From Prorocentrum cordatum (taxonomy: Eukaryota > Sar > Dinophyceae > Prorocentrales > Prorocentraceae): a stretch of DNA of 64,000 bases. Position numbers and translations under genes: made by a program. Location of the stretch: NCBI GenBank assembly GCA_963575745.1, contig CAUYUJ010019862.1, positions 97,001-161,000 on the forward strand, in the 5' to 3' direction. Positions 42,238-52,965 of this stretch are shown here, in pieces (position 1 is the stretch's first letter; each line of letters opens with the position of its first letter). Under the pieces are notes generated by a model, which had not been told where the DNA came from, made no database searches, and saw only the letters and a list, made by a program, of their open reading frames with translations.

Positions 42238-42613
42238 TTCCCAAGCACCTCGTTGTGCTTCTGCCCACCCCACCGCGCATCACCGTCGCCGTCTACGAGA
42301 GACAGGGCTTCTCTGAGATGCTTCAGCTGGTTGCCCGTCTGGGTCGTCCTGGTAGCCTAGGGCTACCTAACCCCACGCTTGGGGATCTACGATGCAAAGA
42401 TAAACCATGCTTGATCTTCGAAGAGTACAACACCCTAAACCCGGGGACCTTTCGTCCTCGGGTCGGGTTCCTATTTCTCCGACACGTAAAAACACGTGTG
42501 GGGCGCTCTAAGCGCTTCTGGGCGCGCTTGTGAGCGCCTGGGAGCGCCTGGGAGCGTCTGGGAGCGCCTGGGAGCGCCTGGGGGCGCCTGGGAGCGCCTG
42601 GGAGCGTGCGGGA

Positions 42614-42648
<35 letters not shown>

Positions 42649-42772
42649 TTGGGAGCGCCGGGGCGCACCTGGGAGCGCCGGGGAGTGCCTGGGAGCGCCT
42701 GCGAGCGCCTGGGAGCGCCGGGGAGCGCCGGGGAGCGCCAGGGAGCGCCGGGTAGCGCCGGGGAGCGCCGGG

Positions 42773-42808
<36 letters not shown>

Positions 42809-43092
42809 CGGGGAGCGCCGGGGAACGCCTGGGAGCGCCTGGGGAGCGCCTGGGAGCGCCAGGGAGCGCCTGGGAGCGCTTCGAGCCATTTGGGAATTTA
42901 GGGGCCAGCGGCCCTAAACCCTAAAAGGCTTTAGTTTGGGAGGTCGCCGGCCATGCGGCCGGGGGTGGGAAGATGTTGCAACTCCTGCTCCCTTCGCCAA
43001 GCTTGCTCGGGTCGGCTAACCGCCCCCCCAATCAAGCTTGCCGAAGGGGGGGCAGCATTGCCTGGACTGTCGGCCGCTGCGCGCCCGAGAAG
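42238..43092 (+). repeat. Composite unit B3
   Basis: Same plan as B1, but the head hairpin reads GGTAGCC-TAG-GGCTACC at 42351-42367. Paired bases have changed together relative to B1 and B2. The tail is almost identical to that of B1. Confidence 0.88.
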
Positions 43093-43128
43093 CCCTAAAC
43101 CCCAAACCCTAAACCCTAAACCCTAAAC
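43093..43128 (+). repeat. Interstitial CCCTAAA block
   Basis: Five copies, one reading CCCCAAA, at the B3/A4 boundary. Confidence 0.95.
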
Positions 43129-43504
43129 TGCAAGCCACGGGCGGTGCATCGTCAGAAGCCCGTGGCGTCTGGCCGAGCGCTCAGCGAGCCTGCCCATACG
43201 GCGTTCGCCGCACCGACGAAGCGGCGATAGCCGCTGAGGAGGAATTCGCACGCCGCGCGGTGCATCCCCGTGGTGTTCTCCTAAGAAAAGGAACCCCTAA
43301 CCTTCAGCCCTAGCAAGCGGGTCCCCTGCGAGTCGCTACATCCCCTCAGGCTCCAAACCTATGAAAATACGGCATGCGGTGCTCTCTGGGTGCTCCAAAC
43401 GTATGAAATTACAGCATGCGGCGCTCCAAGCGCTTCCAAACGCTCCAGGCGCTCCCAAGGACTCTCCAAGCGCTCCCGGCACGCTCCCAAGCGCTCCCTA
43501 GCGT

Positions 43505-43537
<33 letters not shown>

Positions 43538-45072
43538 CAGGCGCTCCCAACCGCTCCCAAGCGCTCCCAAGCGCTTCCAAGCGCTCCCAGGCGCTCCCGG
43601 CACGCTCCCAGGCGCTCCACGGCGCCTCAGGCGCTCCACGGCGCCTCAGGCGCTCCCGGCACGCTCCCAGGCGCTCTCGGCACGCTTCCGCGCGCTCCCA
43701 GGCGCTCCCAGGCGCTCCCAAGCGCCCCCAAGCGCTCCCAAGCGCTCCCATGCGCTCCCGGCACGCTCCCAGGCGCGTTCCCAGGCGCGCGCTGGCTGCG
43801 CTCCCAAGCGCTCCCAGGCGCTCCCAAGCGCTCCCGGCACGCCCCCAAGCGCTTCCCAGGCGCTCGCAGGCGCCCCCAAGCGCTCCCGGCACGCTCCTGG
43901 CGCGCTCCCAGGCGCTCGCAGGCGCTCCCCAGCGTTCCCAGCGCTGCCACGATTCCGAAGCGCTCCTAAGCGCTCTCTGGCGCTCCCAGGTGCTCCCAGG
44001 CGCCCAAGCATTCCCACGCGCTCTGAAGCACCCACAAGCGCTCCAAGGCGCCACGCGGCGCTCCCATGCGCCCCCGCGCGCTCCCAAGCGTGCCCGGGCG
44101 GTTCCAGGCGGCCCCAGGGGGAAGCTCCAGGCGCTCTCCCAGCGCTGCCAGAGGGCCCCCCCGAGGAATTCCACGGGCTCTGCCATGGAGGTGCTGCCGC
44201 AGCCATGCGCGCGCATCGTAGCGAGGGGGTGCCAGACCCACCCCCTCGCGCTCCCCCTCCAGCCGTCCGAAGCTCGCGCCGAAGGCGGCTGCGTCGATGA
44301 TTGCAATCGCTTCAGCGGGGGGGCGACCCCAAAGGCGAAACCCAAAGCCGCGGGCGAATGTAATTGCCGTGCGCGTCGCCGTCAGCGAGGAGCCCGACGG
44401 CGCAACCACTCGCTCCAAGCCCACGGGGAACCATGGGATTCCCGCGCCAGCGCCTTCGCAGTGCTGCTGTCCAATGCCGAAGGCAAATGCCGGACCCCTG
44501 TGGAACTGCTGCGCCAGCGGCAGCCCACCGGAGAAGCTCCACGCCGAAGGTGCAAGCGGCTGCCTCATCGAGGAGGCGACCTGACGCGCCAGCGCCATGC
44601 ACCCAGCGCGCGTGCTCGCATCGGCGCGCATTGCTACGGCCGCGGCCGCACGCGCGCATCCCAGCATTCACAGCCCAGTGTCACAACCCAGTGCCGAAGG
44701 CAAAAGCGGCAACGCATGAACATGCTGCGCCAGCGGCAGCCCAACGGCAAAGCTCAACGCCGAAATCGCCAAAGGCTGCCTCTTCGACGGGGCGACGAGC
44801 CGAAGCGCCGCCTACGTCACGCGCCCTGCGCGCATGCTCAAGTGGATGCGCAGTGCCACGGCCGCGTCGGCGATCGCCTGCGCGCGCCACGTCGACAGCC
44901 CCCCGTGATAGGGGGGTTGGGGGGAGAAACCCTAAACCCTAAAAGGCTTCACTCTGGGTGGTCTGGGGCGGGAGTGCGACTAACCGTGGCGCGTGCGGCT
45001 TGGGCAGCGATCCCCCCCAACAACCTTGATGGGGGGGGGATCGCAGCCAGCGCGCGCTTGCGCCAATGCAGG
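43129..45072 (+). repeat. Composite unit A4
   Basis: Head hairpin AGCGGC-GATA-GCCGCT at 43220-43235, GCGCTCCC minisatellite from about 43430 to 44110, a single body copy (box near 44205), the duplicated GCTGCGCCAGCGGCAGCCCA region, and the tail. Confidence 0.87.
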
Positions 45073-45100
45073 CCCTAAACCCTAAACCCTAAACCCTAAA
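45073..45100 (+). repeat. Interstitial CCCTAAA block
   Basis: Four copies at the A4/A5 junction. Confidence 0.95.
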
Positions 45101-45635
45101 CTGCAAGCCGCGGGCGGTGCATCGTCAGAAGCCCGTGGCGTCTGGCCGAGCGCTCAGCGAGCCTGCCCATACGGCGTGCGCCGCACCGACGAAGCGGCGA
45201 TAGCCGCTGAGGAGGAATTCGCACGCCGCGCGGTGCATCCCCGTGGTGTTCTCCTAAGAAAAGGAACCCCTAACCCTCAGCCCTAGCCAGTGGCTCCCTG
45301 GTAAGCCGATGCTTTCCCTGGGGCTCCAAACGTATGAAAATACACCATGCGGCGCTCCCTGGTGCTCCAAACATATGAAATTACCGCATGCCGCGCTCCA
45401 AGCGCTTCCAAACGTTGCAGGCGCTCCCAAGGACTCTCCAAGCGCTCCTGGCACGCTCCCAAGCGCTTGCAAGCGTTCCCAGGCGCTCCCAGGCGCTACC
45501 AGGCGCTCCCAGGCGCTCCCAAGCGCCCCCAGGTGCTCCCAGGCGCTTCCAAGCTTCCCCAGGCGCTCCCGGCACGCTCCCAGGCGCTCCACGGCGCTTC
45601 AGGCGCTCCCGGCACGCTCCCAAGCGCTCTCGGCA

Positions 45636-45670
<35 letters not shown>

Positions 45671-46886
45671 CCAAGCGCTCCCAGGCGTTCCCAAGCGTTC
45701 CTGGGCGCTCCCGGCACGCCCCCAGGCGCGTTCCCAGGCGCGCGCTGGCTGCGCTCCCAGGCGCGCCCAGGCGCTCCCAAGCGCTCCCGTCACGCCCCCA
45801 GGCGCTCCCAGGCGCTCGCAGGCGCTCCCAGCGCTCCCGGCACGCTCCCAGGCGCGCTCCCAGGCGCTCCCCAGCGTTCCCAGCGCTGCCACAACTCCGA
45901 AGCGCTCCTAAGCGCTCCCCGGCGCTCCCAGGTGCTCCCAGGCGCCAAGGATTCCCACGCGCTCTTAAGCACCCACAAGCGCTCCAAAGCGCCCAAGCGG
46001 TTCCAGGCGGTCCCAGGGCTCTTGGGGGAAGCTCCAGGCGCTCTCTAAGCGCTGCCAGAGGGCCCCCCCAAGGCATTCCACGGGCTCTGCCATGGAGGTG
46101 CTGCCGCAGCCATGCGCGCGCATCGTAGCGAGGGGGTGCCAGACCCACCCCCTCGCGCTCCCCCTCCAGCCGTCCGAAGCTCGCGCCGAAGGCGGCTGCG
46201 TCGATAGTTGCAATCGCTTCAGCGGGGGGGCGACCCCAAAGGCGAAACCCAAAGCCGCGGGCGAATGCAACTGCCGTGCGCGTCGCCGTCAGCGAGCAGC
46301 CCGACGGCGCAGCCACTCGCTCGAGGCCCGCGGGAAACCATGGGATTGCCACGCCAGCGCCTTCGCAGTGCTGCTTTCCAATGCCGACGGGGCGACCTGA
46401 CGCGCCAGCGCCATGCACCCTGCGCGCGTGCTCGCATCGGCGCGCATTGCTACGGCCGCGGCCGCACGCGCGCATCCCAGCATTCACAACCCAGTGTCAC
46501 AACCCAGTGCCGAAGGCAAAGGCGGCAACGCATGGACATGCTGCGCCAGCGGCAGCCCAACGGCGAAGCTCAACGCCGAAATCGCCAAAAGGCTGCCTCT
46601 TCGACGGGGCGACGCGCCGACGCGCCTACGTCACGCGCCCTGCGCGCATGCTGAAGTGGATGCGCAGTGCCACGGCCGCGTCGGCGATCGCCTGCGCGCG
46701 CCACTTCGGCAGCCCCCCGTGATAGGGGGGTTGGGGGGAGAAACCCTAAACCCTAAAAGGCTTCACTCTGGGTGGTCTGGGGCGGGAATGCGACTAACCG
46801 TGGCGCGCGCGGCCTGGGCAGCGATCCCCCCCAACAACCTTGATGTGGGGGGGATCGCAGCCAGCGCGCGCTTGCGCCAATGCAGG
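45101..46886 (+). repeat. Composite unit A5
   Basis: As A4 but shorter. The head stem GCCGCGGGC/GCCCGTGGC has one pair changed from A-T to G-T, and AGCGGC-GATA-GCCGCT is kept at 45193-45208. One copy of the duplicated distal body segment is deleted near 46390. Confidence 0.87.
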
Positions 46887-46921
46887 CCCTAAACCCTAAA
46901 CCCTAAACCCTAAACCCTAAA
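46887..46921 (+). repeat. Interstitial CCCTAAA block
   Basis: Five perfect copies between A5 and D1. Confidence 0.95.
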
Positions 46922-47190
46922 CTCGCCCAGGGCCGCTTGGCCCGTATCCACCCACCCATTTAGGCGGCAAGCGCCCTACTGGCACCTCGCAGTCAGACTA
47001 CCTCACGGCCGTACGTGAATATCAGGCCAGCCCAAGCAGAGTCTCGGTTGCCGTCAGGCATGGCCCGCGAGGGCCTTATCTCATTATCAATGATGCGGCT
47101 TACGCGCAAGCGATAATCCTGTGCCCGCCTGGGCGATCGTCAAAGAGACTTATAACCCCAAAACTACAGCCCAATTCACCGTGGCGGGGG
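46922..47190 (+). other. D1 head: conserved hairpin-rich segment, candidate structured RNA
   Basis: About 270 bp conserved in three copies (here, 58034-58300 and 61810-62080). Short stem-loops follow one another: GGGCC-GCTT-GGCCC (46930-46943), GGCG-GCAAG-CGCC (46963-46975), GGCCC-GCGA-GGGCC with a GNRA loop (47062-47075), GCTT-ACGCGC-AAGC (47098-47111) and GCCC-GCCT-GGGC (47123-47134). The segment ends in AATTCACCGTG, the reverse complement of the satellite core found downstream. No RNA family I know fits. Expression is unknown. Confidence 0.5.
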
Positions 47191-47228
47191 CCCTGGCTCC
47201 TCCTGCTGCGTACGCGTCAAATCGCTAA

Positions 47229-47257
47229 ATATTTATTATTTTTTTTTTTTTTTTTTT

Positions 47258-47317
<60 letters not shown>

Positions 47318-47355
47318 TTTATTATTTTTTTTTTTTTTTTTTTTTTTATTTTTAA
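47229..47355 (+). repeat. Poly-T tract with scattered A
   Basis: About 120 bases, nearly all T. D2 and D3 have only 9-12 T at the equivalent point (before TTTTCGACCTCGAATCCTAA), so this is an expansion or an assembly error. Confidence 0.9.
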
Positions 47356-47399
47356 AAGACACGGATTGCCACTGGCATTTTTTTTTTCGACCTCGAATC

Positions 47400-49110
47400 C
47401 TAAAGTTTTCCAGAGTGGACCCCGCCGATCGGCTGGCTTCAAGAGACGTTTCCTGGCGACTCGGGCCCCCGCGGGGAGCTTCGGCTGGGCCCCCCAGGCC
47501 CCCGCCACGGTGAGTTCGCTCCCGCCCAAGTGCCATCAAGCCCCCTGAGGGCCCAAAGACGTTTCCTGACAACTCGGGCCCCCGCGGGAAGCTTCTGCTG
47601 GGCCCCCCAGACCCCCGCCACGGTGAATTTCCTCCCGCCCAGGGGCCTCGGGGCCCCCTGAGAGCCCAAAGACGTCTCCTGGCGACTCGGGACCAGCGGG
47701 GAGCGTCATCTGGGCGCCCCAGACCCCCGCCACGGTGAATTAGCTCCCGCCCACGGGCCCTGGACCCCTCTGAAAGCCCAAAGACGTCTCCTGGCGACTC
47801 CCGCCCCCGCGGGAAGCCTCTGCCGGGCCCCCCAGACCTCCGCCACGGTGAATTCGCTCCCGCCCAAGGGCCCTGAAGCCTCCTGAGTGAGGGCCCAAAA
47901 ACGTTTCCTGGCGATTCGGCCCCCTGCGGGAAGCTTCTGCTGGGCTCCCCCTCCCGCACAGGGGCCTCGGGCCCCCCTGAGAGCCCAAAGACGTCTCCTG
48001 GCGACTCGGGACCCGCGGGGAGCCTCATCTGGGCCTCCCAGACCCCCGCCACGGTGAATTAGCTCCCGCCCAGGGGCCCTAGGCCCACTTGAAGGCCCAA
48101 AGATGTTTCCTGGCGACTCGGGCCTCCGCGGGAAGCCTCTGCCGGGCCCCCCAGACCCCCGCCACGGTAAAATTCGCTCCGCCAGGGCGGCGACTCGGGC
48201 CCCCGCGGGGAGCTTCGGCTGGGTCCCCAGGACCCGCCACGGATGAATTCGCGCTCCCGCCCATGTGCCATCAAGCCCCCTGACGATATCCATGGGTTTC
48301 CTTGACAACTCGGGCCCGCGGGAAGCTTCTGCTGGGCTCCAGACCGCCACGGTGAATTTCCTCCGCCCAGGGGCCGCGGGGCCCCCTGAGAGCCAAAGAC
48401 GTCTCCTGGACCTCGGGAGGCGCGGGGGGAGCGTTCATCTGGGCGCCCCCCCCAACAAACCCAGACCCCGCCACGGTTGCAACTAGACTCCGCCCGGTCG
48501 CGGGACACCTCTGCAAAGCCAAAAAGGCGTTCTCCTTGCGACTCGGGCCCCGCGGGAAGCCTCTGCCGGGCCCCCCAGACCCCCGCCACGGTGAATTCGC
48601 TCCCGCCCAAGGGCCCTGAAGCCTCCTGAGAGCCCAAAGACGTTTCCTGGCGATTCGAGCCCCTGCGGGAAGCTTCTGCTGGGCTCCCCCTCCCGCCCAG
48701 GGGCCTCGGGGCCTCCTGAGAGCCCAAAGACGTCTCCTGGCGACTCGGGACCCGCGGGGAGCCTCATCTGGGCCCCCCAGACCCCCGCCACGGTGAATTA
48801 GCTCCCGCCCACGGGCCCTGGACCCCTCTGAAAGCCCAAAGACGTCTCCCGGCGACTCGGGCCCCCGCGGGAAGCCTCTGCCGGGCCCCCCAGACCCCCG
48901 CCACGGTGAATTCGCTCCCGCCCAAGGGCCCTGAAGCCTCCTGAGGGCCCAACGACGTTTCCTGGCGATTCGGGCCCCTGCGGGAAGCTTCTGCTGGGCT
49001 CCCCAGACCCCCGCCACGGTGGTAGCTCCGCCCAAGGCCTCGGGGCTCCATGAGATCCTAAAATTTTCCAGAATGGACCTCCCCGATCGGCTGGCTTGCA
49101 GAAGACGTTT
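47400..49110 (+). repeat. D1 satellite 1: about 110-bp units with CACGGTGAATT
   Basis: The unit runs AAAGACGTYTCCTGGCGACT, CGGGCCCCCGCGGGAAGC, TTCTGCTGGGCCCCCCAGAC, CCCCGCCACGGTGAATTNGC, TCCCGCCCANGGGCC. It repeats about 15 times with deletions in the middle (48170-48500). The Gly/Pro/Arg-rich minus-strand frames are artefacts. Confidence 0.9.
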
Positions 49111-50335
49111 CCTGGCGATTCGGGCCCCCGCGGGAAGCACTTGGGCCCAGCCCCTGGCGCGCGCCACGGTGAATTAGGTAGCGCGCAAGGGCCCAAGGCT
49201 CTCCTGGGCGCCCCAGAGACGCTCCGTGGCGATGCCGGCGCTCCTGAGGAGCCCGTGGACCCCCCTGGCGCGCGCCACGGTGAATTAGCTCCCGCCTGAG
49301 GCCGCCAGGAGCACCCCAGGAGCATCCCAGGAGCACCCCAGGAGCATCTCCCAGGAGCCCCCAGGGCCCCCTCCCAGGGCGCGCGCCACGGTGAATTAGC
49401 TCCCGCCCGAAGCACCCAAGAGCCTTCCAGGAGCACAGGGCCCCCCCCAGGGCGCGCGCCACGGTGAATTAGCTCCCGCCCGAAGCCCCCAGGAGCACTC
49501 CAGGAGCTCTCCAGGAGCCCCCCAGGAGCCCCCAGGAGCACCCCAGGGCACCCCCCAGGGCGCGCGCCACGGTGAATTAGCTCCCGCCTGAAGCCCTCCA
49601 GGAGCCCCTCAGGAGCTCCCCAGGAGCTCCCAGAGCTCCCTAGGAGCCACCCAGGGCCCCCCAAGGGCGCGCGCCACGGTGAATTAGCTCCCGCCCGAAG
49701 CCCTCCAGGAACCCCCCCAGGAGCTCACCAGGAGCCCCCAGGAGCCCCCCAGGGCTCCCCCAGGGCGCGCGCCACGGTGAATTAGCTCCCGCCCGAGGCC
49801 CTCCAGGAGCCCCCTCCCAGGAGCTCCCCAGGAGCCCCCCAAGTGCCCCCCAGGGCACCCAAGGGCGCGCGCCACGGTGAATTAGCTCCCGCCCGAAGCC
49901 CTCCAGGAGCACCCCCAGGAGCTCCCCAGGAGGCCCCCAGGAGCCCCCCAAAAGCCCTCAGGGCTCCCCCAGGGCGCGCGCCACGGTGAATTAGCTCCCG
50001 CCCGCAGCCTTCAGGAGCCTTCCCAGGAGCTCCCCCAGGAGCCCCCCAGGAGCCCCCCAGGAGCACCCCAGGGCCCCCCCAGGGCGCGCGCCACCGAGGC
50101 CCTCCAGGACCCCCCCAGGAGCTCCCCAGGAGCACCCCAGGAGCTCCCCAGGAGCCCCCCAGGGCCCCGCCCAGGGCGCGCGCCACGGTGAATTAGCTCC
50201 CGCCCGAGGCCCGCCAGGAGCCCCCCCAGGAGCTCACCAGGAGCCCACCAGGAGCCCCCCAGGAGCCACCCAGGGCTCCCCCAGGGCGCGCGCCACGGTG
50301 AATTAGCTCCCGCCCGAGGCCCTCCAGGAGCCCCG
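49110..50335 (+). repeat. D1 satellite 2: GCGCGCGCCACGGTGAATTA units
   Basis: About 11 units of roughly 95-115 bp. Each has GGGCGCGCGCCACGGTGAAT, TAGCTCCCGCCCGAAGCC and a CCAGGAGCCCC minisatellite stretch. Confidence 0.9.
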
Positions 50336-50439
50336 GAACGCCTGGGACCGCCTAGGAGCGCCAGGCCAGGCCAGGCGCCAGGCCAGGCCAGGCCCGCTCG
50401 TGACACCCCTACCCGCTCAGCCCGGGGTGAGCGCTGGGC

Positions 50440-50592
50440 AGGGCCTGGGAGCGCCTGGGAGCGCTTGGGAGCGCCTGGGAGCGCCTGGGAGCGCCTTGGA
50501 GCGCTGCTGGAACGCTTTGGAGCGCCTGGGGACGCTTCTGGAGCGCATGGGAGCGCTTGGAACGCTTGGGAGCGCCTGGGAGCGCCTGGGAT

Positions 50593-50625
<33 letters not shown>

Positions 50626-50640
50626 CTCGGAGTGCTTCTG

Positions 50641-50686
<46 letters not shown>

Positions 50687-50745
50687 TTGCGAGCGCGTGG
50701 AAACGCTTGGGGGCGCCCGGGATCGCCTGGGAGCAGACCGCCGGC
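50440..50745 (+). repeat. GGGAGCGCCT minisatellite inside D1
   Basis: Same 10-bp family and orientation as the B-unit cargo, inserted between two CACGGTGAATT satellites. Confidence 0.9.
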
Positions 50746-50789
50746 GCGCCTAAGTACGGAGCGCGTGTGTCGATTGGCAGCCGCCCAGG

Positions 50790-51590
50790 GCCCAGGGCGC
50801 ACTTGAACACTCTCCAGGGCCCTCCCAGGGCCCTCCCAGGGCACCCCATGCGCACATCACGGTGAATTGGCAGCCGCCCAAGGCACAGGGCGCACCTGAA
50901 CCCTCCCCAAGGCATTCCCAGGGCCCTCCCAAGGCTTTCCCAGTGCACCCCAGGCGCACATCACTGTGAATTGGCAGCCGCCCAGGGCCCAGGGCGCACC
51001 TGAACCTTCACCCGAACCTTCCCAAGGCCCTCCCAGGGCCCTCCCAGGGCACCCCAGGCGCACATCACGGTGAATTGGCAGCCGCCCAAGGCCTAGGGCG
51101 CACCTGTGGCAGCCGCCCAAGGCCCAGGGCGCACCTGAACCCTTTCCAGGGCCCTCCCAGTGCCCTCCCAGGGCACCCCAGGCGCACATCACGGTGATTG
51201 GCTGACGCCAGGGCCCAGGGAGCCCGGACACCTTCCAGGGACTCCCTCCCGAGGGCCCCCTCCAGGGCACCCAGGCGCACATCACCGGTGAATTGGCAGC
51301 CCGCCAGGCCCCAGCGCGCACTGGACACTCCCCAGGGCCCTTCCGCTTCCCAAGGCCCTCCCAGGGGCACTCCAGGGCGCACATCACGGTGGGAATTGGC
51401 AGGCCCGCCCAGGAGCCCAGGCGACTCAAATGTAGACCAGAAGGGCCCTCCCATGGCACCCCAGGCGAACGCAGAGACGTTGGATTGGCCGCCGACCGAA
51501 GCCCGAGAGCTCACCTGAACCTCCCAGGGCCCTCCCAGGGCACCCCAGGCGCACATCACGGTGAATTGGCAGCCGCCCAGGCCTTTGAAA
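50790..51590 (+). repeat. D1 satellite 3: CACATCACGGTGAATTGGCA units
   Basis: About nine units of roughly 85-115 bp with CACGGTGAATTGGCAGCCGC, CCAGGGCCCAGGGCGCACCT and GAACCCTTCCAGGGCCCTCC. The 51190-51500 part is degenerate. Confidence 0.9.
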
Positions 51591-52143
51591 GCATTTCTTC
51601 ACTGTGAATCAGCTGCCGCCCAGTGCCTAGGGCGCTCCTGGGCGCGCCAGCTGGATTTCGTAGTTCCAGAGGAGCGGTATCGGCGGAGCGAGCGAAGCGA
51701 GCGGAGCCGGCGCCACAAGCGCACAATCAAACGCCCGCGCGGCGTTTCACCCCAAACCCTTTCCCCCGACGTAAAGCGTCAACCCTAAACCCAGGATTGC
51801 GCATATCTTAAGACTCAAGAGGGTTTCTGTGTACGTGCGATACACAAAGCATTATTTGTCGTACATATGAGAAAGATCGCCTAACCGACTGGAATCGTGG
51901 AGCCCTAAGAGAAAGAGAACCTCGACTACCGAATGAACCCTAAACCCTAATAGAGAAAGCCGTGGGTGGTTCGCCGCCCTAACGGGCGCGGGGTGGGAAT
52001 GTGAAAAGGGAGCTGGCCCCATAGCCGAAACATGATTCCGCTCAACATGATGTCACCACAACACGACTACCCCACCCCCACTCCATTTTATGGGTGGGGG
52101 TGGTCTTACACGAATGATGATCAGCAAGCGCTGACAGAGGACA
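51590..52143 (+). repeat. D1 tail (conserved tail C)
   Basis: Starts with a diverged core, TCACTGTGAATCAGCTGCCG. Then come GCGAGCGAAGCGAGCGGAGC, CCCTAAACCC, a moderately AT-rich middle, the hairpin CGCCC-TAAC-GGGCG at 51975-51988 directly before CGGGGTGGGAATG, and the stem CCACCCCCA...TGGGTGGGGGTGG near 52070-52102. Copies stand at 61190-61786 and 63480-64000. Confidence 0.85.
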
Positions 52144-52192
52144 CCCTAAACCCTAAACCCTAAACCCTAAACCCTAAACCCTAAACCCTCAA
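52144..52192 (+). repeat. Interstitial CCCTAAA block, seven copies
   Basis: Six perfect units and one ending CCCTCAA, at the D1/X boundary. Confidence 0.95.
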
Positions 52193-52965
52193 GTCGAAAA
52201 GCACCACGTATTGAGCAAGCTCGAGCGATATCTCGACGAGCGATGGAAGCAATGCTGACGGCCACGATAACGCGTGAAGGCATTGTAGGCCCCGATCAGC
52301 AAGCCCAAATGTGATCTTTCGTCGGGCGCTCCCAGGCACTCCCAGGCGCTCCCAGGCGCTCGCAGGCGCTCCCAGGCGCTCCACCGAGGCAGGTGAGCTT
52401 GGGTTTCCCAGGTTCACCCAGCCAGGTGGCGCTGGGTTCCTAGGTGCACTCAGGCAGGTGGGATGGGTTTCCCAGGCCCAGGCGCTCATTTTCCCGGATA
52501 GCTCCTTGGAGAGCTTAGGGTTTCAGAGAAGAAGCCGGCGGTGGGCGGTGAGGAGGACACGCCCACCTCCGCCGGTCCACGATTCTCGCAGAAACTTGCC
52601 GGAGCTTGCAGCGGGTCCGGGAGCGTGGCTTCCTAGCGTTTCCCAATACGCGTGGCTCCAGGGTGCGCGAAGCGCTTCGGCAGAGCTTCAGAAGAGCTTC
52701 GGCAGTTCTTCCAGGCTCCTAGGCAGATCTTTCTTGCGCGCTTTGCAGGGCCCCACGCATCGTAAACGGCGCCCCTGCAAGCGTCTCCTGCGAGGTTTCC
52801 AGCGTCCCGCGCATCGTTTCAAGCGGCCTGGCAGAGGTCCCCGTGCGACGTTCCGCGCTTCGCTTCGCTATCCGGGTTTTGAACGCTTACAAGTGGCGCT
52901 CGGTTTTCTCGCGCGCGACATGTAAAAGCGGCGGCGCGGTTTGGCCCGGGCGCTTCCGACCCCTG
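52193..52965 (+). other. Start of unit X
   Basis: Includes GCTCG...CGAGC around CGAG-CGATAT-CTCG near 52220, a short GCGCTCCCAG stretch at 52326-52383, a CAGGTGGGNTGGGTTTCCCA repeat at 52385-52480, and GCTTCGGCAGAGCTTCAGAA repeats near 52670. No gene is recognised. Confidence 0.6.

Noticed and set aside
46922-47190. tRNA or known rRNA fragment in the D head
   Set aside because: The stems do not form a cloverleaf with an acceptor stem and T-loop, and no rRNA signature is recognisable.
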